NCBI GenBank assembly: GCA_028290685.1
Contig: JAQGJI010000057.1
Location: forward strand, 1-5,424
Source of the DNA: Devosia sp.
GTDB lineage: Bacteria; Pseudomonadota; Alphaproteobacteria; Rhizobiales; Devosiaceae
DNA: 5,424 nucleotides
Direction of reading: 5' to 3'
The stretch's first letter is position 1, and each line of letters starts with the position of its first letter. Shown one piece after another: positions 1 to 5,188 of this stretch. A program made the position numbers and the translations under genes. The notes beneath the pieces are model-generated. The model saw nothing but the letters and a program-made list of their open reading frames with translations, ran no database searches and was not told the DNA's origin.

Positions 1-1
1 T

Positions 2-1315
2 TTGCTTGAGCCTATGCAGGCTCAATCCGCTACCCACCGCGCCATCACCATCGTCTGGAAAAACGAGCAGGCCCGGCTGATCGCGGGGTTGACGCGCATG
101 CTGCGCGATATTTCCCTGGCCGAGGAATTGGCGCAGGACGCTTTGGTGATCGCGCTCAAATCCTGGCCCGAGGCCGGCGTCCCGCAGAATCCCGGTGCCT
201 GGCTGATGCAGACCGCAAAGCGCCGGGCCCTGGATCTGTTTCGCCACCGCAAGATGGCGTCCGCCAAGCTCGCCGAAATCGGCCGCGGCATGGAGATGGA
301 CGCCCCTGACACAATCGAAGACCTGCACGCGGCCATGGACGATGAAGTTGGCGACGATCTGCTCCGGCTGATCTTCACCGCGTGCCACCCGATCCTGCCA
401 GCCGAATCCCGCGTCGCGCTGACCCTGCGACTGCTGGGTGGCCTCACCACCCAGGAGATTGCCCGCGCTTTCCTTGCCGCAGAACCCACCATTGGCCAGC
501 GCATCGTGCGGGCCAAGAAAACCATCGCCGAAGCGGGGATACCGTTTGAAGTGCCCTCCGGCCCTGAACGCGCCAGGCGCCTGGCCTCGGTTCTGGGCGT
601 TCTCTACCTGATCTTCAACGAAGGCTATTCCGCCACCGCCGGGCAGGATTGGATGCGTCCGCAACTGTGCACCGAGGCCATTCGCCTGGGCCGGGTGCTC
701 ATGGGGCTCACCCCCCAGGACAGCGAAGTGCATGCACTCGTGGCATTGATGGAGATCCAGGCGTCCCGAACCTTGGCCCGGACCGACGCCGATGGCCTGC
801 CCGTGCTGCTCAGCGATCAGGATCGCACAGCCTGGAACAAGGACCTCATCGCCAGCGGTCTGGCGGCGCTGGACCAGGCGATTGCCCTGGGCGGGCAGTA
901 CCAGCCCTATGCGCTGCAGGCCGCAATTGCCGCCTGCCATGCCCGGGCCGCCACGCCTGCCGATACCGACTGGGCCCGCATTGCCGGGCTGTACCAGACG
1001 CTGGGGCAGGTTAACCCATCCCCCGTGATCGAACTGAACCGGGCGGTGGCCGTGTCGATGGCGCAAGGTCCTGGTGCCGGGCTGGCGATCATCGATGCCA
1101 TCAGGTCTGACCCCGCCCTCAGGACCTACCATCTGCTGTATGGCGTACGGGGCGACTTGCTGAGCAAGCTGGGCCGCCACACCGAAGCCATTCTGGAATT
1201 CCGCCGCGCCGCCGAACTGACGCGCAACGAGCGCGAGCGGGCCTATCTTATGAGCCGGGCAGAGGCCGGGGTCAGCTCCGATCAACCCCCGCCCACGATG
1301 TCACCGGGCCCGTGA
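2..1315 (+). CDS. ECF RNA polymerase sigma factor, ECF42 type with TPR-like C-terminal extension
   Basis: An extracytoplasmic-function sigma factor that would direct RNA polymerase to a small regulon. Numbering is from the TTG at 2. Sigma region 2 spans about residues 22-84, with the LAEELAQDAL segment at 39-48 and NPGAWLMQTAKRRALD at 63-78. Region 4 spans about 118-175 and includes the helix-turn-helix LTTQEIARAF (148-157). The family block LYLIFNEGYSAT follows at 201-212, then a helical TPR-like extension (about 215-420) with LNRAVAVS at 345-352 and GRHTEAILEFRRA at 391-403. This is the ECF42 architecture, in which the C-terminal domain is thought to replace a separate anti-sigma factor. 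Family genes often sit after a DGPF/YCII-like gene, which would lie outside the window. The start is uncertain: TTG at 2 or ATG at 14, and ATG 14 matches the usual family N-terminus. The gene is essentially complete at about 430 residues. Its regulon cannot be inferred. Confidence 0.9.
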   Translation: MLEPMQAQSATHRAITIVWKNEQARLIAGLTRMLRDISLAEELAQDALVIALKSWPEAGVPQNPGAWLMQTAKRRALDLFRHRKMASAKLAEIGRGMEMDAPDTIEDLHAAMDDEVGDDLLRLIFTACHPILPAESRVALTLRLLGGLTTQEIARAFLAAEPTIGQRIVRAKKTIAEAGIPFEVPSGPERARRLASVLGVLYLIFNEGYSATAGQDWMRPQLCTEAIRLGRVLMGLTPQDSEVHALVALMEIQASRTLARTDADGLPVLLSDQDRTAWNKDLIASGLAALDQAIALGGQYQPYALQAAIAACHARAATPADTDWARIAGLYQTLGQVNPSPVIELNRAVAVSMAQGPGAGLAIIDAIRSDPALRTYHLLYGVRGDLLSKLGRHTEAILEFRRAAELTRNERERAYLMSRAEAGVSSDQPPPTMSPGP

Positions 1316-1466
1316 CCGGCGACTGATCCCGAAACAGGGCATCAGCCGCAAGCTGTCAGTTGCAAGCGGCACAAATGGCAACTTCCGCCATCTCGGGGTG
1401 CCCCAGGCTCGAGGCTAGGGCGACGCTCTAGGCAGGCTGGCCTTGTGCCCGATGAAGGCTCGGACC

Positions 1467-1832
1467 TTAAGCCGCCAGGGTAGGCTCGAACTTGGATTCC
1501 AAGATCCTGCGATCGAAAGGCTTCATCATGTAATCGCTGGCGCCGGCCTTGAGCGCCATGGCGATGGCGCCGATGTCATTTTCCACCGTGCAATACACCA
1601 CGTGCGGCTTGTCCCCGCCGACATAGCCGCGCAACAGCTTGAGAAATCCCAGCCCGCTCAGGATCGGCATGCTCCAATCGAGCAGGATCGCGTCGGGCAT
1701 TTCCTCGCAGCACTTGTCGAAGGCTTCCTGGCCGTCCTCCGCCTCCTCCACGATGTAGTCCATGTTTTCCAGGATACGCCGAGCGACTTTGCGCACGATG
1801 CTGGAATCATCGACGATCAGGCAGGACTTCAT
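1467..1832 (-). CDS. Stand-alone receiver-domain response regulator (CheY-like), downstream of chpT
   Basis: A 121-residue protein consisting of one receiver domain and no output domain. The canonical residues are present: acidic pair D8/D9, phospho-acceptor D52 in LLDWSMP, switch T82, and K104 in the MMKPF motif. The frame is open 16 codons further upstream, but the ATG at 1832 is chosen because the homology starts there (MKSCLIVDDSS) and GGAG lies 8 bases before it (1841-1844 on the plus strand). It follows chpT on the same strand with a 68-base gap, so co-transcription is likely; that gap holds a CATAAT element but no clear -35 partner. Family knowledge: single receivers act as phosphate shuttles, sinks or allosteric partners. 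The sequence does not read as a clear CpdR or DivK, so no symbol is given. A role as a ChpT phosphotransfer partner is inferred from position only. Confidence 0.88.
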   Translation of the reverse strand: MKSCLIVDDSSIVRKVARRILENMDYIVEEAEDGQEAFDKCCEEMPDAILLDWSMPILSGLGFLKLLRGYVGGDKPHVVYCTVENDIGAIAMALKAGASDYMMKPFDRRILESKFEPTLAA

Positions 1833-1900
1833 CGGGTAGGCTCCGCAGAGGCTGACGCACCACGCGATTATGGCGCACACAAGCTACCGATTGGTTAGCG

Positions 1901-2590
1901 CTATGCCGGCACTTCGCCGGGTTGCGCGATTACCTTGGGCACCGCTGTCAAATAGAACACTGCGGCCTCGATGCCGATGTTGATGTCCATGTCCGTCATT
2001 CGCGCCAGAAGCCCGGTATAGAACGGCTGGATGCCCCGCGCATCGACCGAACCCTCTTCGGGCATGCCCGACAGCAGGCCCACGCATCCCGCCGGGATCA
2101 GGGTCTTCTGCCGCTTCTCGGGGTCGCTCCTGGAGGTGAACTCGAATTTCTCCTGGCCCGCCTCTCCGGTGATCGAAGCCGTCACTTGCCCGCCGCGCGG
2201 CACCGACATGGCCGCGATCAGCAGCATGTTCATGAACAGCTTGGCCTTGTGCTTGGGCAACAGGATCAGCGGAACGGCCCATTCTAGGTCCGCCTTTTCG
2301 ATCTCGAACAGGATGCGGGCGACGCGTTCGCATTCGCGAGTGTCGATGTCCGTGCCGGCGGTGGAGGATGCCCCATAGGCCAGCCGCGCGAATTCGAGTT
2401 TGGCGCGACTTTGCCGGGCGGCGCTGGCGATCAGGTCACGCGCGCCTTCCGCCATTTCCCCCTGGCTGGGGTCCGCCAGCACTTCGAGCCCATTGCCGAT
2501 CGCCCCGATGGGATTGATCAGATCATGGCATACCCGGCTGCACAACATGGCTGCAAGATCGGTGGCCTTGAGCTCGATAACATCAGCCAT
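1901..2590 (-). CDS. chpT: Histidine phosphotransferase ChpT
   Basis: A cytoplasmic phosphotransferase that, in Alphaproteobacteria, carries phosphate from the hybrid kinase CckA to CtrA and CpdR and so controls the cell cycle. The 229-residue product has the expected two parts. A helical-hairpin dimerisation domain (about 8-75) carries the phospho-acceptor His22 in RVCHDLINPIGA, followed by conserved LEFARLAYGA (65-74). A degenerate ATPase-like domain (about 85-220) includes the conserved AAMSVPRGG stretch (126-134). It lacks recognisable nucleotide-binding G boxes, as expected for ChpT. The frame stays open to 2947, but the ATG at 2590 fits the family N-terminus and has GGAG 8 bases before it (2599-2602 on the plus strand). 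A YHS-domain gene lies 97 bases upstream and a response regulator 68 bases downstream, all on one strand. Confidence is high from the His motif and overall resemblance. Confidence 0.93.
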   Translation of the reverse strand: MADVIELKATDLAAMLCSRVCHDLINPIGAIGNGLEVLADPSQGEMAEGARDLIASAARQSRAKLEFARLAYGASSTAGTDIDTRECERVARILFEIEKADLEWAVPLILLPKHKAKLFMNMLLIAAMSVPRGGQVTASITGEAGQEKFEFTSRSDPEKRQKTLIPAGCVGLLSGMPEEGSVDARGIQPFYTGLLARMTDMDINIGIEAAVFYLTAVPKVIAQPGEVPA

Positions 2591-2663
2591 GGGGCATACT
2601 CCGTAGGGCGGCAAAGCGCAAAGAATCACTGTCCCCGACATTAAAGACAGAAGGTTAAAAGTG
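2591..2663 (-). promoter_or_regulatory. Upstream region of chpT with a GANTC (CcrM) site and paired TTAA elements
   Basis: This is the AT-richest stretch between the YHS gene and chpT. It holds the chpT ribosome binding site, one GANTC methylation site (GAATC on the plus strand at 2623-2627, 33 bases before the chpT ATG), and TTAA at 2641-2644 and 2655-2658. The two TTAA elements are 10 bases apart, not the 7 of the CtrA consensus, so they are not called a CtrA box. No convincing -35/-10 pair was found. A promoter here is inferred from composition and from the possible hairpin that ends the YHS gene just upstream. Confidence 0.35.
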
Positions 2664-2689
2664 GACCCCCAAAACCGCGCGAGGGGATC
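2664..2689 (-). terminator. Possible weak terminator or attenuating hairpin after the YHS gene
   Basis: On the minus strand GATCCCC (overlapping the YHS stop codon) can pair with GGGGGTC across a 12-base loop. This gives a 7-bp stem with one G-U pair, followed by CACTTTT. The U-tract is short and the loop large, so termination would be partial at best. It could separate the YHS transcript from chpT or only reduce read-through. Confidence 0.3.
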
Positions 2690-3188
2690 AGTTGACCGAC
2701 AGCCGGGCTGACAGCTCGTCCCATTTTTCCGCGCCTGAGCGCGCGGCGGCATCGGGTGCCAACAAGAAGGCTTCCCGGTTTGCAGCCGAATAAAACAGGT
2801 ACAGACGCTGCTTGAACACCGTGTAGATGCGCGGATCGCTGTCCGAAACGAAACCGCGCGACGCCGCCATGCCGTCATGGCCGCCATATTGGGGCGCGTA
2901 GATGTCCGGGGCATTTGTGAATACGTCGCGGTTGGCGGCGCTGGCAAAATACCAGGACACGTTTTGCCAGGTGAACTCCCAGTCGGAGCGGCCGGGCAGG
3001 GGCGCGTCCTCGGTGAAATAGCTCACCGGGTCGAACCCGGCCAGGGCAATCCCGGTCAGGGGATCGGTGACGATCAGCGTCACGACGGACTGCGCCCGCG
3101 CCGCGCCGATTGTGGCCCCGGCGATGCTGAACAACGGCAAAACAAAGGCAAGGATGGTTAAGATTTGTTTAGAGGTTTGCGTCATCAT
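2688..3188 (-). CDS. Secreted YHS-domain protein, variant lacking the usual core cysteine
   Basis: A 166-residue protein with an N-terminal Sec signal peptide: hydrophobic residues about 9-28 and probable cleavage after A-R-A at 32. The mature part is a YHS-type domain. It has LAGFDPVSYFTE at 49-60, then WYFASAANRDVF at 79-90, APQYGG at 98-103 and RLYLFY at 128-133. In the periplasmic YHS proteins I know, YGG is usually followed by a Tyr-Cys pair; here it reads GGHDGM, so the Cys is absent. A second SAANREAF (134-141) resembles the first SAANRDVF. YHS domains are often linked to metal binding, but no ligand set is evident here, so the function is unknown. Two adjacent ATG codons (3188, 3185) could start it, with a weak GGAT upstream. 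It is divergent from eipA and lies upstream of chpT. Confidence 0.82.
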   Translation of the reverse strand: MMTQTSKQILTILAFVLPLFSIAGATIGAARAQSVVTLIVTDPLTGIALAGFDPVSYFTEDAPLPGRSDWEFTWQNVSWYFASAANRDVFTNAPDIYAPQYGGHDGMAASRGFVSDSDPRIYTVFKQRLYLFYSAANREAFLLAPDAAARSGAEKWDELSARLSVN

Positions 3189-3210
3189 CGATCCAATGAT
3201 CGGCAGGCCC

Positions 3211-3248
3211 GGCTTGCGAGTTCACCTGAACAAAATAGGGCGCAAGCC
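3211..3248. promoter_or_regulatory. Nested inverted repeats, possible operator between YHS gene and eipA
   Basis: A perfect 8-base inverted repeat, GGCTTGCG (3211-3218) and CGCAAGCC (3241-3248), encloses a 22-base spacer. The spacer contains a second perfect inverted repeat, GTTCACCTGAAC (3220-3231; arms GTTCA/TGAAC). The outer repeat directly abuts the CtrA-like box at 3249. On the minus strand TATTTT (3237-3232) could be a -10 element for the YHS gene and would lie inside this structure. It could be a repressor operator or an RNA hairpin in the YHS leader. The binding protein is unknown. Confidence 0.45.
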
Positions 3249-3264
3249 TTAACGAGCCCGTAAC
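3249..3264 (+). promoter_or_regulatory. Candidate CtrA-binding box in the divergent YHS/eipA region
   Basis: TTAA, seven bases, then GTAAC: one mismatch to the CtrA consensus TTAA-N7-TTAAC. Read on the minus strand it is TTAC-N7-TTAA, also one mismatch. eipA in Brucella is known to be activated directly by CtrA, which makes the position meaningful. Spacing caveat: the box ends 32 bases before the eipA ATG and 21 before its ribosome binding site, which is tight for a box over the eipA -35 region. On the other strand it would cover the -35 position of a YHS promoter whose -10 is TATTTT (3237-3232). Confidence 0.5.
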
Positions 3265-3295
3265 CGCCTGCTTTGCGTCGCCCTGGAGACTTCAG

Positions 3296-3865
3296 ATGCT
3301 CAAGCGCCTAGCCCTTCTTCTTGCCCTGCTGGTGGCCTTGGCCGCACCGGCCCCGGCCGCCTTCGCGCAAGGCTCGCTCAGCGACAGCTATTCGGGCGAG
3401 GAGCTCGTCGATAACGGCCGCGCCTTCTTTGGCAGCGCCTCCCAGGGGCTGGCCTCCGTGGTGGAGCGCGCCGTCAGCCAGTTCGGCCAGCCCAACGGCT
3501 ACATCCTGGGCGAAGACGCAGGGGGCGCGCTGTTTGCCGGCGCCCGCTACGGCGAGGGCACGGTTTATACCCGCAATGCCGGGCAATATGCGGTGTACTG
3601 GCAGGGCCCCTCGATCGGCTTTGACGTCGGGGGCGATGGCTCCAAGGTCATGATGCTGGTTTACAACCTCAACCAGATCGGGGACGTGCTGGGTCGCTTT
3701 GCCGGGGTCGATGGTTCGGCCTATGTCCTTGGCGGTTTTGGCATGACCGTCATCAAGCGCGGCCCCGTGGTCATGGTGCCGATCCGCTCCGGGGTCGGGG
3801 CCCGGCTCGGCATCAATGTGGGCTATCTCAAATTCACCAACGAACCCACCTGGAACCCCTTCTGA
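3296..3865 (+). CDS. eipA: EipA-like periplasmic envelope-integrity protein (DUF1134)
   Basis: A soluble periplasmic protein; the Brucella abortus EipA adopts an unusual eight-stranded beta-barrel and is needed for envelope stress resistance. The 189-residue product has a clear signal peptide (MLKR, hydrophobic 5-22, cleavage after A-F-A at 24). The mature domain shows the family blocks FFGSASQGLA (44-53), GQPNGYILGE (64-73), RYGEGTVYT (84-92), WQGPSIGFDVGGDG (102-115), GVDGSAYVLGG (137-147), VPIRSGVGARLG (161-172) and a terminal TWNPF. The length is normal and no key block is missing. GGAG (3285-3288) lies 7 bases before the ATG. It is divergent from the YHS gene across 107 bases containing a CtrA-like box, and chpT is one gene further away. 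In Brucella eipA is next to chpT and ctrA, so this looks like the same ancestral neighbourhood with a YHS gene in between. Confidence 0.93.
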   Translation: MLKRLALLLALLVALAAPAPAAFAQGSLSDSYSGEELVDNGRAFFGSASQGLASVVERAVSQFGQPNGYILGEDAGGALFAGARYGEGTVYTRNAGQYAVYWQGPSIGFDVGGDGSKVMMLVYNLNQIGDVLGRFAGVDGSAYVLGGFGMTVIKRGPVVMVPIRSGVGARLGINVGYLKFTNEPTWNPF

Positions 3866-3867
3866 TC

Positions 3868-3889
3868 GGGGCAGCCTAGCGGCTGCTCT
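3868..3889 (+). terminator. Possible weak terminator hairpin after eipA
   Basis: GCAGCC (3871-3876) and GGCTGC (3881-3886) form a perfect 6-bp stem with a TAGC loop. Three more pairs, two of them G-U, extend it to 3868-3889. It begins 3 bases after the eipA stop codon. No U-tract follows, so it may instead protect the 3' end of the mRNA. Confidence 0.35.
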
Positions 3890-3948
3890 GCAACAGACTG
3901 GCTGAAAATCGATGCAGTAGCGCTCATTTTGCCCGTCCCAAGGGAACC

Positions 3949-3977
3949 TTGCGGCCCACGCGCGTTAGGGGTAATTG
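3949..3977 (+). promoter_or_regulatory. Possible sigma70-type promoter for the coiled-coil gene
   Basis: TTGCGG (3949-3954), 17 bases, then TAATTG (3972-3977) lies in the 195-base gap after eipA and would give a leader of about 75 bases before the ATG at 4061. Spacing is ideal but the -10 element is only a partial match. Nothing else gene-like was seen in 3866-4060. Confidence 0.3.
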
Positions 3978-4060
3978 CTGGTACATGGCAGGCCATTGCT
4001 GACGGTGCCAGGTAAAGGCAAGTCCGCGCTGCGGTGTGGTGCGGTCCCGGAGTTCGGCTG

Positions 4061-5080
4061 ATGCTGATCGAGAACATGATGTATTTCGCGCTGGGTGCGC
4101 TGGTGGCGGGCTTGCTTGCGCTCATCATCCTGCCGGCGGTCTGGAAGCGCGCCGTGCGGCTGACCAAGCGGCGCATCGAGGCTGCGACGCCCATCACCAT
4201 GGCCGAGTTCCGTGCCGACAAGGATCAGTTGCGCGCCGAATTCGCGCTGTCCACCCGCCGGCTCGAAATGACCGTCGAAACCCTGCGCAAGCGTCTTGCC
4301 GAGCAGTTGAGCGATTTCAACCAGAATCGCAGCGAGCTGGGCGTGCTCAAGGCCGAGCGCGGCAAGCACGAGGCGATCATCGCCGAACTTGAAGCGCGCG
4401 GCGTGGAACTGAGCGCCCGCGTGCAGGAGCTCGAGCGCGAGGCGGCCGACCTCGCCCAGCGGCTGCGCAGGCGGGACCGCGAGTTCGACGCGCGCGAAGC
4501 GGAGCTGGTCAAGCTGCGTGAGGCCCTGAGCGCCAGGGAAAACGCGAGCAGCGAAAACGCCGGCAGCGAAGATCCCGAGGGCGAAGATCCCAGCAGCGAA
4601 GACCCCCAGGGCGAAGACCCCCGGGACATGGTCGCGGCAGAAGCGCGCCTGGTCAGTGCCGAGCGCCGGCTGAACGCCCTGTTGGCAGAAACCGGCCAGG
4701 TGGTTGACATCAGCGCCGGCCGCGGCGGGCAGTTGCTGGCCGACAAACTCTCCCGGGAAGCCGAGTTGGACGCCCTTCGCGGCAAGGTCGGCACCATCGA
4801 GGGTTCGATCCTGGCCGATTGGGGCACCGAGCGGCTCCAGGAGGCCCCCTTGCGCCAAAAGCTCAACGACATCGCAGCCAGCGTCAGCCGGCTGGTCTAT
4901 GCCGTCGAGAGCGACAGCACTGCTGGCGGCAGCCAGGAGGTCAGCCTGTTTGACCGGGTGCAGCGCTTTGCCGACGGCGCCCAGAGCGTCACCGATGCAC
5001 CGCTCCAGCCTTCCCCGTCCGATCGGTCCGGCTCCGTGTCGGACCGCATGGCGGCGCTGCGGGAAATCCAGGGCCGATAG
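4061..5080 (+). CDS. Membrane-anchored coiled-coil protein of unknown function
   Basis: I do not recognise a named family. The 339-residue product starts with one membrane segment (about 8-26, MYFALGALVAGLLALIILPA) followed by basic residues (KR, KRR), suggesting an inner-membrane anchor with the rest in the cytoplasm. Residues about 47-160 are charged and heptad-like, a predicted coiled coil including the block FRADKDQLRAEFALSTRRLE (50-69). Residues 159-188 are an acidic linker of six five-residue repeats. A second helical stretch follows (about 190-280) with RQKLNDIAASVSRLV near 265-279, then a Ser/Pro-rich tail. The frame is open from 4034, but the ATG at 4061 has GGAG 8 bases before it (4049-4052) and places the membrane segment at the N-terminus. 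A larger antisense frame exists but is judged a shadow. Its position between eipA and sciP suggests an envelope or cell-cycle role, which is only inference. Confidence 0.8.
   Translation: MLIENMMYFALGALVAGLLALIILPAVWKRAVRLTKRRIEAATPITMAEFRADKDQLRAEFALSTRRLEMTVETLRKRLAEQLSDFNQNRSELGVLKAERGKHEAIIAELEARGVELSARVQELEREAADLAQRLRRRDREFDAREAELVKLREALSARENASSENAGSEDPEGEDPSSEDPQGEDPRDMVAAEARLVSAERRLNALLAETGQVVDISAGRGGQLLADKLSREAELDALRGKVGTIEGSILADWGTERLQEAPLRQKLNDIAASVSRLVYAVESDSTAGGSQEVSLFDRVQRFADGAQSVTDAPLQPSPSDRSGSVSDRMAALREIQGR
4535..4624 (+). repeat. Six in-frame 15-base tandem repeats coding for acidic pentapeptides
   Basis: Six consecutive 15-base units encode RENAS, SENAG, SEDPE, GEDPS, SEDPQ and GEDPR inside the coiled-coil gene. 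All units share GAA at the second codon and four share the Asp-Pro pair. Units 3-6 also show a 30-base higher-order pattern (SEDP/GEDP alternating). The units are imperfect, so the array is not brand new, but copy number could vary between strains without breaking the frame. Confidence 0.85.
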
Positions 5081-5140
5081 GCTGGCTGCTGCCGGAGCGT
5101 TCCGGCTCGCCCTGCTGGGCTGCAGCCCCCGCAAACACAA

Positions 5141-5166
5141 GGCCCGCCAGTTTGCACCGGCGGGCC
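5141..5166 (-). terminator. Terminator hairpin between convergent coiled-coil gene and sciP
   Basis: A perfect GC-only 8-bp stem, GGCCCGCC (5141-5148) and GGCGGGCC (5159-5166), with a 10-base loop. On the minus strand it starts 22 bases after the sciP stop codon and is followed by TTGTGTTTG, a moderate U-rich tract, so it best fits termination of sciP. On the plus strand it lies 60 bases after the coiled-coil gene but has no U-tract, so bidirectional use is possible but weaker. Confidence 0.65.
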
Positions 5167-5188
5167 ATGCTCATCATTGCCTGCAGCA

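Noticed and set aside
1345..1370. GCCGC/GCGGC inverted repeat as a terminator for the sigma factor gene.
   Set aside because: The arms are only 5 bases with a 16-base loop and no T-tract follows; it is no better than chance in GC-rich DNA.
1400..1460. Paired CTAG elements and a GGGG-TG-CCCC dyad in the gap between the sigma factor and the response regulator.
   Set aside because: CTAG is self-complementary, the GGGG/CCCC loop is too short for a stable hairpin, and neither is followed by a T-tract on the appropriate strand.
1884..2333. Second minus-strand open frame (149 codons) overlapping chpT.
   Set aside because: It is an Arg/Gly/His-rich out-of-frame shadow of chpT with no start signal or domain.
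2641..2658. TTAA pair upstream of chpT as a CtrA box.
   Set aside because: The half-sites are separated by 10 bases instead of 7, which puts them on different helical faces from the consensus.
2591..2947. Upstream extension of the chpT reading frame to 2947, which would add 119 residues.
   Set aside because: The extension overlaps the YHS gene in another frame, has no homology-like features, and the internal ATG at 2590 has a good ribosome binding site and matches the ChpT N-terminus.
3220..3231. GTTCACCTGAAC as a LexA (SOS) box.
   Set aside because: The alphaproteobacterial LexA box is a direct repeat GTTC-N7-GTTC, and the Gram-positive box is GAAC-N4-GTTC. This site is GTTC-N4-GAAC, which matches neither.
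3965..5140. Long antisense open frame (391 codons, minus strand) with a pentapeptide-repeat-like stretch (FALGV/FAAGI type).
   Set aside because: It is longer than the plus-strand gene, but the pentapeptide pattern is simply the reverse reading of the 15-base repeats at 4535-4624. The plus frame has a ribosome binding site, a membrane anchor and a coherent coiled coil; the antisense product has no recognisable start signal or domain.
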